From: Methylocystis sp.
Lineage (GTDB): Bacteria > Pseudomonadota > Alphaproteobacteria > Rhizobiales > Beijerinckiaceae
Length of the DNA stretch: 64,000 nt
Reading direction: 5' to 3'
Assembly: GCA_002929055.1 (NCBI GenBank)
Contig: PERY01000004.1
Coordinates: forward strand, 85,039 to 149,038
The translations under genes and the position numbers were made by a program. Position 1 is the first letter of the stretch; every line of letters begins with the position of its first letter. Shown one piece after another: positions 8,078-16,488 of this stretch. The notes beneath the pieces were generated by a model that searched no databases, was not told where the DNA came from, and saw only the letters and a program-made list of their open reading frames with translations.

Positions 8078-9412
8078 ATGTTCCTGTCTTCAGACGACGC
8101 CAAAGCCATCGCCGGGAATATCATCGCCAAATCCGCAGCGGACGCCTGCGTCGTGAAGATCGACGGCGGCGAAGACTACAGCCTGCGCTTTGCGCGCGGC
8201 GGCGCGACAACCAACATCGCCACCTCCGAAGCGAGCGTGCGCATCTCATCACATATCGGAGGGCGCATCGGCTCGGCGACGACGGGCAGCCTCGACGCCG
8301 AGGCGCTGGACGCGGCGCGCGCGCGCTCGGAAGACATCGCCCGCATGCTGCCGGTCGATCCGGATTATGTCGCGCCGCTGGGGCCGCAGGACTACGACGC
8401 CTCCGCGCGCTACGACGACAATGCGGAATCGCTCAAGCTCGACGCGCTCGCGGCGCAGGCGGCGCGCGTCATCGAGGAAGGCGCGCGCCGGAACGTCGAC
8501 ACATTCGGCTGCGCCTCGAGCGCGCGGCGCTTCGAATGTCTTTCGACCAGCAACGGCCTTTTCGCCTATGAACGGCGCAGCGAGATCGACCTCTCGGCGA
8601 CAGCGCGCAACAAGGCGGACACATGGTCTGGCTGGGCGGGGGCGCATGAATTCTTCGGCGCGCGTCTCGACGCGGAAGCGATCGCGAGACGCGCCTGCGA
8701 AAAGGCCGCTCACGACGTCGCGCCCGTCGATCTCGAGCCCGGCGATTACGCGGTGATCCTTGAACCCGCGGCCGTGGCGGAACTCGCCTTCTGGGTAATG
8801 AGCGCGATGGACGCGCGCGCGGCGGACGAAGGCCGCAGCTTTTACTCACGACCCGGCGGCGGCGCGCTCGTCGGGGAAAAGCTTTTCGACGAGAAGTTCA
8901 CGATCCGCATCGACCCCGCCGATCCGCTGGCGCCGGAGGGCGGCGTCGGCTGGGAGGGCGTGCCGCATCGCGCGCGCGCCTTCATCGACAAGGGCGTCGT
9001 CACCTCGCTCTACCGCTCGCGAAGCTGGGCGCAGAAGACCGAAGCCGAGCCCATCCCCTTCGCGCGCAACTTCATCGTGGAGGGCGGAGACGCGTCTCTC
9101 GACGACATGATCCGCTCCGTGAAGCGCGGCGTGCTCGTCACGCGCATCTGGTATGAGAATATCGTGGAGCCCAAGAGCCTGCTGCTCACCGGCCTCACGC
9201 GCGACGGCAATTTCCTCATCGAAAACGGCCGCGTGACGGCGCCCGTTCGCAACATGCGCTTCAATCAGCGTCTCGGCGAGCTCTTCGGCCGCATCGTCGC
9301 CCTCGGCAAGACCGAGCGCACATGGCGGGCGGCGGGCGGCGGCGGCGCCCCTGCGGCGCCGCCCATGCTGGCGGAGAAGTTCCACTTCTCGTCCAAATCC
9401 AGCGGCATCTAA
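8078..9412 (+). CDS. TldE/PmbA-like protease partner
   Basis: TldD/PmbA family protein of 444 residues without a HExxxH motif, as expected of the TldE-type non-catalytic half. It starts 4 bases after the tldD-like stop, so the two are a transcriptional and probably functional pair. A PmbA-like C-terminal region (LLLTGLTRDGNFLIENG near residue 370) is followed by a Gly/Ala/Pro-rich stretch near 420. In many proteobacteria tldD and pmbA are unlinked; this adjacent pair could be a second set with its own substrate. That is inference, since the rest of the genome is not visible. Confidence 0.85.
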   Translation: MFLSSDDAKAIAGNIIAKSAADACVVKIDGGEDYSLRFARGGATTNIATSEASVRISSHIGGRIGSATTGSLDAEALDAARARSEDIARMLPVDPDYVAPLGPQDYDASARYDDNAESLKLDALAAQAARVIEEGARRNVDTFGCASSARRFECLSTSNGLFAYERRSEIDLSATARNKADTWSGWAGAHEFFGARLDAEAIARRACEKAAHDVAPVDLEPGDYAVILEPAAVAELAFWVMSAMDARAADEGRSFYSRPGGGALVGEKLFDEKFTIRIDPADPLAPEGGVGWEGVPHRARAFIDKGVVTSLYRSRSWAQKTEAEPIPFARNFIVEGGDASLDDMIRSVKRGVLVTRIWYENIVEPKSLLLTGLTRDGNFLIENGRVTAPVRNMRFNQRLGELFGRIVALGKTERTWRAAGGGGAPAAPPMLAEKFHFSSKSSGI

Positions 9413-9458
9413 GCCAGGAATTCGTGTATGCTGCGCGTTGCAACGGAGCGCGCGGCGC

Positions 9459-10448
9459 ATGTCGGTTCGGCTGATTATCGCTTTCTTCACCATGCTGCTT
9501 TCCTTGCCCGCCCTCGCGCTGGACAAGGTGACATTCGCGACCAACTGGCGCGCGCAGGCCGAGCATGGCGGATTTTATCAGGCCGTCGTAGACGGCACTT
9601 ATGCACGCTACGGACTCGACGTCACGATCCAGCAGGGCGGCCCGCAGATCAACGCCCGGCTGCTGCTCGCGGCGGGCCGCGTCGATTTCGCAATGGGCGC
9701 GAACACGATCCAGATGTTCGAATCCGTGCAGCAGAACGTTCCGCTCGTCACCGTCGCGAGCATGTTCCAGATCGAACCCGCCATCTTCATGTCCCATCCC
9801 GGCGAAGGGTTCGACAAGTTCGAAGCTCTGACAAAAGCATCCGTCTTCATCGCCAGCGATTTTCGCGCCTCGGTGTGGCAATGGCTGAAGCAGGCGTACG
9901 GCTTCAAGGATGAGAACGCCAGGCCCTACGGCTTCAACGCAGCGCCATTCCTTGCCGATAAAAAATCGGTCCAGCAAGGCATATTGACGTCCGAGCCTTA
10001 CGCCATCGAGAAGAAGGCGGGCTTCGCGCCGAACGTCTTCCTGCTCGCGGACTATGGCTACGACAGCTATTCGACGACGATCGAGACGCGCGCGGATACG
10101 ATCGAGAAGAAGCCCGATCTCGTGCAGCGCTTCGTCGACGCCTCGATCATCGGCTGGCGCAACTACATCTATGGCGACAACGCCGCCGCCAATGCGGCCA
10201 TCAAGCGGGAAAATCCCGAGATGACCGATGGACAAATCGCATTTTCGATCTCGAAAATGAAGGAACGCGGCATCGTCGATTCCGGCGACTCGCTCACGCT
10301 CGGAATTGGCGCGATGACCGATGCGCGCATGAAAAGCTTCTTCGACAAGATGGCGAAGGCAGGCGCGGTTCCTGCCGACCTCGATTACAAAAAAGGTTAC
10401 ACGCTGCGCTTCATCGGAAGGAAGGTCGGAATGGAGCTACGTCGGTGA
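9459..10448 (+). CDS. NMT1/THI5-like ABC transporter substrate-binding protein
   Basis: Periplasmic binding protein of 329 residues. Signal peptide MSVRLIIAFFTMLLSLPALA is followed by mature LDKVTF. The segment NWRAQAEHGGFYQA and the following GLDV are typical of the NMT1/THI5 branch, which binds thiamine-pyrimidine precursors, riboflavin, taurine, nitrate and similar small molecules. The substrate here is unknown. The frame opens 7 codons earlier at a TTG, but the ATG at 9459 begins the signal peptide and has GGAG 10 bases upstream. It is the first gene of a binding protein-ATPase-permease operon. Confidence 0.88.
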   Translation: MSVRLIIAFFTMLLSLPALALDKVTFATNWRAQAEHGGFYQAVVDGTYARYGLDVTIQQGGPQINARLLLAAGRVDFAMGANTIQMFESVQQNVPLVTVASMFQIEPAIFMSHPGEGFDKFEALTKASVFIASDFRASVWQWLKQAYGFKDENARPYGFNAAPFLADKKSVQQGILTSEPYAIEKKAGFAPNVFLLADYGYDSYSTTIETRADTIEKKPDLVQRFVDASIIGWRNYIYGDNAAANAAIKRENPEMTDGQIAFSISKMKERGIVDSGDSLTLGIGAMTDARMKSFFDKMAKAGAVPADLDYKKGYTLRFIGRKVGMELRR

Positions 10449-10453
10449 CAGTC

Positions 10454-10533
10454 GTCATTGCGAGCGCAGCGAAGCATTCCAGCGCAGCGGGCCTGCTCCT
10501 CGATTGCTTCGGCGCGGCACGCCTCGCAAGGAC
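10454..10533. repeat. REP-like imperfect palindrome between transporter genes
   Basis: Left arm GTCATTGCGAGCGCAGCGAA (from 10454) pairs imperfectly with the right arm at 10505-10533 (reads GCTTCGG...CTCGCAAGGAC). It fills most of the 99-base gap between the binding-protein and ATPase genes. The arm sequence GTCATTGCGAGCGnAGCGAAGC is a well-known dispersed intergenic palindrome in alphaproteobacterial genomes. The RNA could fold into a long hairpin and affect relative expression of the two genes. Confidence 0.75.
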
Positions 10534-10547
10534 GCGAAAGGCGACGC

Positions 10548-11321
10548 ATGACTGACGCGCTCCTCTCCCTCCACGCCGTTTCCAAGACCTTCCCCAATGG
10601 CGTCACCGCGCTGTCGGGGCTGAACCTCGAGGTGCGCGCAGGCGAGACGCTGACGCTGCTCGGCTCCTCGGGCTGCGGCAAGTCAACGGTCCTGCGGCTT
10701 ATCGCGGGACTCTCCACGCCGACCGTCGGCGCGATCACATGGGCCGATCCGCGCGCGCGCAACAACATCGGCGTCGTGTTTCAGGAGCCGACGCTGCTGC
10801 CCTGGGCGAGCGTCGCCGACAACGTCTATCTGCCGCTGCGGCTCACGGGCTTGACCCGAGACGGCGCGCAAGCTCGGGTGCTGGAGGCGCTCTCGCGCGT
10901 CGGCCTGATGGAGTTTGCGACAGCGTTGCCGCGCGAACTCTCCGGCGGCATGAAGATGCGCTGCGCCATCGCCCGCGCGCTCGTCACGGAGCCCTCTCTC
11001 ATCCTCATGGACGAGCCCTTCGCCGCGCTCGACGAACCGACGCGCTTCAAGCTCAACGACGATCTCGTGGCGTTGAAGAACGACCTTCGCGCCACGATCG
11101 TTTTCGTCACGCATTCGGTTTTCGAGAGCGCTTTTCTGTCAACGCGCATTCTCGTGATGTCGAAGCCGCGCGGCAGGATCGTGGATGAAATCGAGATCGA
11201 TCCCGACGTAAGGCGGGACGCCGATTTCCGTACGAGCCAGCGCTTCTCCGACATCTGCCGCCGCGCATCGCAGGCGCTGAGGCTGGCGACGGGAGAACCG
11301 GCGGCGCGGGAGTTTGCGTGA
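10548..11321 (+). CDS. ABC transporter ATP-binding protein (SsuB/TauB/ThiZ type)
   Basis: ATPase of 257 residues: Walker A GSSGCGKST at 39-47, Q-loop VVFQEP near 76, signature LSGGMKMR at 131-138, Walker B LILMDEP at 151-157, and switch His in VTHS. It energises uptake through the permease encoded immediately downstream, whose GTG overlaps this stop by 4 bases. The frame is open from 10458, but the upstream part is the palindromic repeat, so the ATG at 10548 was chosen. Confidence 0.93.
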   Translation: MTDALLSLHAVSKTFPNGVTALSGLNLEVRAGETLTLLGSSGCGKSTVLRLIAGLSTPTVGAITWADPRARNNIGVVFQEPTLLPWASVADNVYLPLRLTGLTRDGAQARVLEALSRVGLMEFATALPRELSGGMKMRCAIARALVTEPSLILMDEPFAALDEPTRFKLNDDLVALKNDLRATIVFVTHSVFESAFLSTRILVMSKPRGRIVDEIEIDPDVRRDADFRTSQRFSDICRRASQALRLATGEPAAREFA

Positions 11322-12097
11322 CGAAACTTCGCGACATCGCTGTCCCCCTCGTCGCCTTCGCGGCCGCGCTCGGCGCATGGGAAGCGATCATCGCGTGGAA
11401 AGCCATTCCGCCCTACATCCTCCCCGCGCCTTCCGCTATTTTTGCAAAGCTCGTCGAGGATCGCGACCTGCTCTTCTCGTCGCTTCTCGTCACGCTCGGC
11501 GTGACGCTGAAGGCGCTTGTCATCGCCACGATAAGCGGCGTCGCCCTCGCTTTGCTGCTGGCGCAATCGAAATGGCTGGAGCGCGCGCTGCTCCCCTTCG
11601 CCATCATTCTGCAGGTGACGCCGATCATCGCCATCGCGCCACTGCTGCTCGTCTATATGCAGCCGGAAAATGCGGTGCTGGTCTGCGCCTTTCTCGTCGC
11701 CTTCTTCCCGATCCTGTCGAACACCGCGCTCGGCCTCGCCTCGGTCGATCACGCCTTGCGCGATCTTTTCGATCTCTATCGCGCCTCGGCCTGGCAGAAG
11801 CTGATCTATCTGCGCCTGCCGGCGGCGCTGCCGCAGTTTCTCGCAGGGCTGCGCATCGGCGGCGGCCTGTCGCTCATCGGCGCCATCGTCGCGGAGCTGG
11901 CGGCGGGCGCCTCGGGACAGGGAACCGGCCTCGCCTATCGCATCGTGGAGGCTGGCTTTCGCCTCGACATTCCGCGCATGTTCGCGGCGCTCGCGCTGAT
12001 TTCGCTCACGGGGCTGGCGATCTACGGCGCGCTGGCCGCGCTGTCGCATTATCTGCTGCGCGGCTGGCACGAGAGCGCGCGGGAGCGGGGGGAGTGA
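11318..12097 (+). CDS. ABC transporter permease (SsuC/ThiX type)
   Basis: Inner-membrane permease of 259 residues with about six hydrophobic segments and the EAA-type coupling loop LYRASAWQKLIYLRLPAALPQFLAGLRIG near 160-190. It starts at GTG, overlapping the ATPase stop (GTGA). With the binding protein and ATPase it forms a complete small-molecule importer of the nitrate/sulfonate/thiamine-precursor class. A degraded copy of its last ~20 codons lies about 350 bases downstream, beyond the His-rich gene. Confidence 0.92.
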   Translation: MTKLRDIAVPLVAFAAALGAWEAIIAWKAIPPYILPAPSAIFAKLVEDRDLLFSSLLVTLGVTLKALVIATISGVALALLLAQSKWLERALLPFAIILQVTPIIAIAPLLLVYMQPENAVLVCAFLVAFFPILSNTALGLASVDHALRDLFDLYRASAWQKLIYLRLPAALPQFLAGLRIGGGLSLIGAIVAELAAGASGQGTGLAYRIVEAGFRLDIPRMFAALALISLTGLAIYGALAALSHYLLRGWHESARERGE

Positions 12098-12106
12098 CGC
12101 CGAAGC

Positions 12107-12135
12107 TTGACAGCAGGGCGCGCCGACCATAGTTT
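12107..12135 (+). promoter_or_regulatory. possible sigma-70 promoter of the His-rich gene
   Basis: TTGACA at 12107-12112, 17 bases, then TAGTTT at 12130-12135, about 33 bases upstream of the ATG at 12169. The -35 is a perfect match; the -10 is weak. It would let the small gene be transcribed separately from the ABC operon ending at 12097. Confidence 0.35.
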
Positions 12136-12168
12136 TTTTCGAAGAGAAGCGAGATGGGAGATGTAAAA

Positions 12169-12420
12169 ATGAGTATCAAGCTCTCATTATTCGCTGGTCT
12201 TGCATTGTTGCTTTCATCGTCAACAGCCACTGTTGCTCAATATTATTATCACCACGATTATCACGACGACTATCACCATCCGCCTCCAGCGCATTACTAT
12301 CCAGCTCATCCGCGGATGCCGCATCCGGGAATGTACTGGCATCCGAGGCATTGGTGGCATGGGCAATGGTGGCCGTCAGGCTGGCACGATGGCCACTGGT
12401 ACCACGATCACTATTATTGA
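12169..12420 (+). CDS. small secreted histidine/tyrosine/tryptophan-rich protein
   Basis: Unrecognised protein of 83 residues. A signal peptide of about 24 residues is followed by a mature part made almost entirely of His, Tyr, Pro, Asp and Trp, with repeated Y-x-H, HHDYH, HPRHWWHG and HDHYY elements. About a third of the mature residues are His, which suggests periplasmic or extracellular metal binding (Cu, Ni or Zn); this is inference. An in-frame ATG lies 15 bases upstream, but GGAG 8 bases before 12169 favours the inner start. The gene is AT-richer than its neighbours and sits between an ABC permease and a decayed copy of the permease end, suggesting insertion or rearrangement. Confidence 0.7.
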   Translation: MSIKLSLFAGLALLLSSSTATVAQYYYHHDYHDDYHHPPPAHYYPAHPRMPHPGMYWHPRHWWHGQWWPSGWHDGHWYHDHYY

Positions 12421-12448
12421 TTGATGCTCGGAGAGGATCGGACAGTTC

Positions 12449-12512
12449 GCGGCCCTGTCGCTTTATCTGCTGCGCGACGGGTATCAGAGCGCACGCGAGC
12501 CAAGGGAGCAGG
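12449..12512 (+). pseudogene. decayed duplicate of the ABC permease 3' end
   Basis: Translating from 12449 gives AALSLYLLRDGYQSAREPRE, which closely matches the permease C-terminus AALSHYLLRGWHESARERGE at about 12035-12094, and the DNA matches over about 60 bases. There is no start codon and the similarity stops beyond the permease stop position. It is a remnant of a second permease copy or of a local duplication. Together with the true permease end it brackets the His-rich gene. The rest of the gap to 12571 shows nothing recognisable. Confidence 0.65.
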
Positions 12513-12571
12513 CCTCACCCCAAGCCTCCCCCGCTTGCGGTGAAGAACCTGGAGTGGGCCAGAGCGCAGCC

Positions 12572-13927
12572 TTACTGCCCCGCGTCGCCGCCCACTTCAT
12601 CGAGATGATAAACATCATCCCGGAAATGAACGATGCCGTCCGCAGAGGCCCAGCCGGTCATATAGACCCACACCACCGGCACGATGCGCGAGAGCTTCAC
12701 CTCCTCGCGCTCGCCGCTGGCGATCTTGGCGTTGATCTCTTCCTTGGAAAGCTGCGGGCCGCTTGCGCCGTCGAGAATCCAGGCCGCGAGATCGACGACG
12801 CCCTGAACGCGCACGCAGCCATGCGAGAGAAAGCGATAATCATTGGCGAACAAATTCCGCGACGGCGTGTCGTGCATATAGACCGAATGCGGGTTCGGCA
12901 TGGAGATGCGGATCGAGCCCAGAGAATTGCCCGCGCCTGAATCCTGCCGCAGCGTGTAGTTCACCGCGCGTTCGCTCGACCAGTCGACGGAGCGCGGATT
13001 GATCTCCTCGCCCTTGTTGTTGAGCACGCGAATGCGCTGGCGGGTCAGATAGCTCGGGTCGCGCAACATGTGGGGCGCGATCTCGTTCTTGATGATCGAG
13101 GCCGGCACGGTCCATGTCGGATTGATGTTCACCGCGACGACCTTCGCCTGCACTTCCGGCGAATGATGCTCGGGATCGCCGACGATGGCGGCGTAACGGC
13201 GCACGACGCGATCGTTCTCCACCGTGTCGACCGCCGTCGAGGGAATGTTCACGACGATGTAGCGGTCGCCGAAGGGGAAATCGAGGCCCGCGAGCCGCTG
13301 CGCCGAGGAGGCGAGTTGCCGGAAGCGCACCGTCGCCGGCACGTCCAGCGCCTTCAGCGTGGCGCCCGCGACGACTCCCGTCTGCTTCAGCCCCATGCGG
13401 AACTGGAAGCGCTTCACGGCGGCGGTAAGCTCGGGATCCCAGGTCGGCTTTGTCGTGTTCCCCAGCGTATCGTCTTCAGCGGCGAGGCGACGGCGCAGCG
13501 TCGCGACTGCTGGCCCCTTTGAGCCAGGCTTCAGGGGAACGCCCACGGTCGGCCAGCCGCCAAGATCGACGATGCGCGCATAGCGCTCCGAGGCGTTGGA
13601 GGTGGTGAAGAAGGTTTGCGGCTGCAGAACCGGCGTCGGGTCGTCGGAGAGCGCTGTCTCGCGCGGGGGCGCCGGCGGGCGAGGCTTCGGCTTGGGCTTT
13701 GGCGCGGCTTCGGCGGTCGGCGCGGGCGCCAAGGGGTCGGCGGGCGCGGCGGGGCCCGCTTGCGCAGGCGCCGCAGGGGCTGGGGCCGGCGCAGCGGGGG
13801 CCGGCGCTGCGGGAGCGGCGGGCCCAGCCGGGGCCTGCGGGAAGGCCGCCTCGGGGGCGACGCAGGCGACAGCCGCCGCGATGAGGAATATACCGGCGGT
13901 CGAAACCGGTCTTTTCAGCCGTGTCAT
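12572..13927 (-). CDS. L,D-transpeptidase (YkuD) with peptidoglycan-binding domain
   Basis: Secreted peptidoglycan cross-linking enzyme of 451 residues. Signal peptide about 1-31; Pro/Ala-rich linker about 31-90; PG_binding_1-type domain about 131-196 (LKPGSKGPAVATLRRRL); YkuD catalytic domain about 222-420 with MHDTP (His352) and the active-site SHGCVRV (Cys371). This layout is that of the YcbB/LdtD-like large transpeptidases that form 3-3 cross-links. The frame is open upstream to 14152, but the ATG at 13927 starts a proper signal peptide. It is divergent from ychF with a 157-base shared upstream region. Confidence 0.92.
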   Translation of the reverse strand: MTRLKRPVSTAGIFLIAAAVACVAPEAAFPQAPAGPAAPAAPAPAAPAPAPAAPAQAGPAAPADPLAPAPTAEAAPKPKPKPRPPAPPRETALSDDPTPVLQPQTFFTTSNASERYARIVDLGGWPTVGVPLKPGSKGPAVATLRRRLAAEDDTLGNTTKPTWDPELTAAVKRFQFRMGLKQTGVVAGATLKALDVPATVRFRQLASSAQRLAGLDFPFGDRYIVVNIPSTAVDTVENDRVVRRYAAIVGDPEHHSPEVQAKVVAVNINPTWTVPASIIKNEIAPHMLRDPSYLTRQRIRVLNNKGEEINPRSVDWSSERAVNYTLRQDSGAGNSLGSIRISMPNPHSVYMHDTPSRNLFANDYRFLSHGCVRVQGVVDLAAWILDGASGPQLSKEEINAKIASGEREEVKLSRIVPVVWVYMTGWASADGIVHFRDDVYHLDEVGGDAGQ

Positions 13928-14084
13928 ATCTGTCTCTTCAGGCGACTCAGGGTCGCCCCTCTCATTCCCGGTTTTGAAGCCGCCCGCCCGCGCGGTCAAG
14001 CTGACCGTCGGGGGCCTTGCCTTTTGCCGCGCCGCCCCGCATACCCCGCGCCAACAACGCTCTTTCGAAAAAAGCAGGACGGTT

Positions 14085-15182
14085 ATGGGCTTCAAATGCG
14101 GCATTGTCGGTCTGCCGAACGTCGGCAAATCGACCCTTTTCAACGCGCTCACGCAGACCGCGGCGGCGCAGGCCGCAAATTACCCCTTCTGCACCATCGA
14201 GCCCAATGTCGGCGCGGTGGCCGTGCCCGATCCGCGCCTCGACGAGCTGGCGAAGATCGCGGGCTCCAGGCAGATCATCCCGACGCAGCTCACCTTTGTC
14301 GACATCGCCGGCCTGGTGCGCGGCGCCTCCAAGGGCGAGGGACTCGGCAACCAGTTCCTCGCCAACATCCGCGAATGCGACGCCATCGCCCATGTCGTGC
14401 GCTGCTTCGAAGACGGCGACGTGACGCATGTGGAAGGCGGCGTCGATCCTGTGCGCGACATTGAGACGATCGAGACCGAGCTGATGCTCTCCGATCTCGA
14501 TAGTCTTGAAAAGCGCGTCGTCGCGCTGGAGAAGAAGGCCAAGGGCGGCGACAAGGAGTCGAAGGAGCTTGTCGATCTCATGAACCGATGCCTCGTGCTA
14601 CTGCGCGAGGGCAAGCCGGCGCGCATGGCGAAAGTGTCGGAAGACGAGCGCGTGACGTTCAACGGGCTTGGGCTGCTGTCGTCCAAGCCCGTTCTCTATG
14701 TCTGCAATGTCGAGGAAGAGTCGGCTTCGGAGGGCAACGGCAATTCCGCGAAAGTCGCCGTGCGCGCGAAGGAAGAAGGCGCCGCGGCCGTCGTCGTCTC
14801 CGCGAAGATCGAGAGCGAAATCGCGGTGATGCCGGCCGAGGAGCAGAAGGATTATCTGGAAGCCGTAGGGCTCTCGGAGCCCGGCCTCAACCGCGTGATC
14901 CGCGCAGGCTACGACCTGCTGCATCTCATCACCTATTTCACCGTCGGCCCGAAAGAGGCGCGCGCCTGGACGATCGAGAAGGGCACGAAAGCCCCGGCGG
15001 CGGCGGGCGTGATCCATACGGATTTCGAAAAGGGCTTCATTCGCGCAGAGACGATCGCCTATGACGATTACGTGGCGAACAAGGGCGAAGCCGGCGCGCG
15101 CGACGCCGGACGGCTGAGGCTGGAAGGCAAGGAATATACGGTGGCCGACGGCGACGTGATGCATTTCAGGTTCAATACGTAG
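14085..15182 (+). CDS. ychF: redox-regulated ATPase YchF (Obg family)
   Basis: Universal Obg-related P-loop protein of 365 residues that binds ATP rather than GTP and associates with ribosomes. P-loop GLPNVGKST at residues 9-17, DIAGLVRGASKGEGLGNQFL near 73, coiled-coil insertion about 130-170, and a C-terminal TGS domain ending DGDVMHFRFNT. CAGGA lies shortly before the ATG at 14085; the longer upstream frame is antisense to the transpeptidase gene and is not coding. Confidence 0.97.
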   Translation: MGFKCGIVGLPNVGKSTLFNALTQTAAAQAANYPFCTIEPNVGAVAVPDPRLDELAKIAGSRQIIPTQLTFVDIAGLVRGASKGEGLGNQFLANIRECDAIAHVVRCFEDGDVTHVEGGVDPVRDIETIETELMLSDLDSLEKRVVALEKKAKGGDKESKELVDLMNRCLVLLREGKPARMAKVSEDERVTFNGLGLLSSKPVLYVCNVEEESASEGNGNSAKVAVRAKEEGAAAVVVSAKIESEIAVMPAEEQKDYLEAVGLSEPGLNRVIRAGYDLLHLITYFTVGPKEARAWTIEKGTKAPAAAGVIHTDFEKGFIRAETIAYDDYVANKGEAGARDAGRLRLEGKEYTVADGDVMHFRFNT

Positions 15183-15377
15183 TCCCATCGCTCTTGGCTC
15201 TGGCGCGGTGGACAGCTTGCGGCTTCTTGCGGCCTCGCTTGCGTCTCTCGCCGCCGACGCCTATGCTGCGCTGCAATAGAACTCATCCTTATAGATCGGC
15301 AACGTCCGCCCGGCTCTCGCCCGGCGGGCAGGCTGAAGCAGCTGGCAATTTATCGAGCTTCGGTCCGAAAGGCGCGA

Positions 15378-16457
15378 TTGATCCATCGATATGTCCGACT
15401 CGCATTCGGGTTCTGGCGCGGGCGTTCGCGTCGAAGCGCCTGGCTGCTCTCCATCGGCTTTCTTATCTGCCTGATCGCCAACACGCTCGTCGCGCTTGCG
15501 GTGAACCGGTGGAGCAAGAGCTTTTTCGACGCGCTGCAGGTGCGCGATCCCGCCGTCATCATTCAATGCATCATCCAGCTCGCTATCCTCGGCGCAGTGA
15601 CCGCCGTCGCCGCCATCGCGACGCTGCAGTGCCGGATGCGTCTTCAGGTCGGCTGGCGGCTGTGGCTGACGTCTTCTCTTGTCGAGCGCTGGCTGCAGAA
15701 GGGCCCGAGCCGCGAACGCGCCATTTCCCATTCCATCGATAATCCGGAGGCGCGCATAGCCGAGGACGGACGACTGTCGGTTGACCTCTTCGTCGATCTC
15801 GCCGGCGGGATCATCAACATCTTCCTCGTCTCGACATCGTTCATCTTCGTCCTCTGGCAGGTTGGCGGCGCCTTTCATGTTTTCGGCGTGGTCGTGCCGG
15901 GATTCCTCGTCCTCGCCGTGGTGCTTTACACGGGCATGACGTCGCTCGGCATGTGGATTCTCGGTCGCCCGCTCGTCGCAAGCGTTGAAGAAAAAGCCGC
16001 TGCGGAAGGCGATTTTCGTTATGCGCTGACGCAGGTGAGAGACGAACTCGAAAAATGCGACGCAAAGGGCTCCGGCAAGCGCGTCGATTTTCGCAGCCAT
16101 CTGCAGAGACTCGCGCAATCATGGGCGCTCGTCATCCACGGCCAGACGAGAATTGTCTTTCTGACCAGCGCAAATAATCTTCTCGCCCCGGCGGTGCCGC
16201 TTGTTCTGGGCGCGCCGAAATATCTGGCTGGCGACATGAGCCTTGGCGACCTCATGCAGGCGGCGGCGGCTTTCCTGCAGGTCCAGCTCTCTTTGAACTG
16301 GCTCGCCGACAATGCGCTGAGCATCGCGAACTGGTCCGCTTCGGCCCGGCGCGTCGCAGTCCTCGATTTGGCGTTGGCGAACCGCGAAGCCGATGCGAAG
16401 GATGAGAGCATTGTGCCCTTTCCGAAAGTCGACGTTGCGATCGGAGCGGCGCAGTAG
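15378..16457 (+). CDS. ABC transporter membrane domain (YddA/ABC_membrane_2 type) lacking an ATPase domain
   Basis: Membrane protein of about 359 residues. It resembles the N-terminal half of YddA/BacA-related ABC exporters (VNRWSKSFFDALQVRD near residue 42, then several membrane segments), a group annotated as vitamin B12, bleomycin or peptide transporters. Family members with an ATPase carry it C-terminally; here the protein ends at ...VDVAIGAAQ with no Walker motifs, and no ATPase gene follows. It is either a truncated gene or a half-transporter. The start is uncertain: TTG at 15378 is used, but the frame stays open upstream and a CTG at 15333 would add 15 residues. The 195-base gap after ychF shows nothing else. 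Confidence 0.7.
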   Translation: MIHRYVRLAFGFWRGRSRRSAWLLSIGFLICLIANTLVALAVNRWSKSFFDALQVRDPAVIIQCIIQLAILGAVTAVAAIATLQCRMRLQVGWRLWLTSSLVERWLQKGPSRERAISHSIDNPEARIAEDGRLSVDLFVDLAGGIINIFLVSTSFIFVLWQVGGAFHVFGVVVPGFLVLAVVLYTGMTSLGMWILGRPLVASVEEKAAAEGDFRYALTQVRDELEKCDAKGSGKRVDFRSHLQRLAQSWALVIHGQTRIVFLTSANNLLAPAVPLVLGAPKYLAGDMSLGDLMQAAAAFLQVQLSLNWLADNALSIANWSASARRVAVLDLALANREADAKDESIVPFPKVDVAIGAAQ

Positions 16458-16488
16458 TCCGGTGACGATGGAACCTGGGACGGTTCCT

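Noticed and set aside
9413..9458. Possible TPP or other riboswitch before the NMT1/THI5-type transporter
   Set aside because: Only 46 bases separate it from the preceding gene; there is no room for an aptamer.
13690..13840. Apparent tandem repeat of GCGGGGGCCGGC-type units
   Set aside because: It is the Pro/Ala-rich linker of the L,D-transpeptidase; composition, not a separate repeat or CRISPR.
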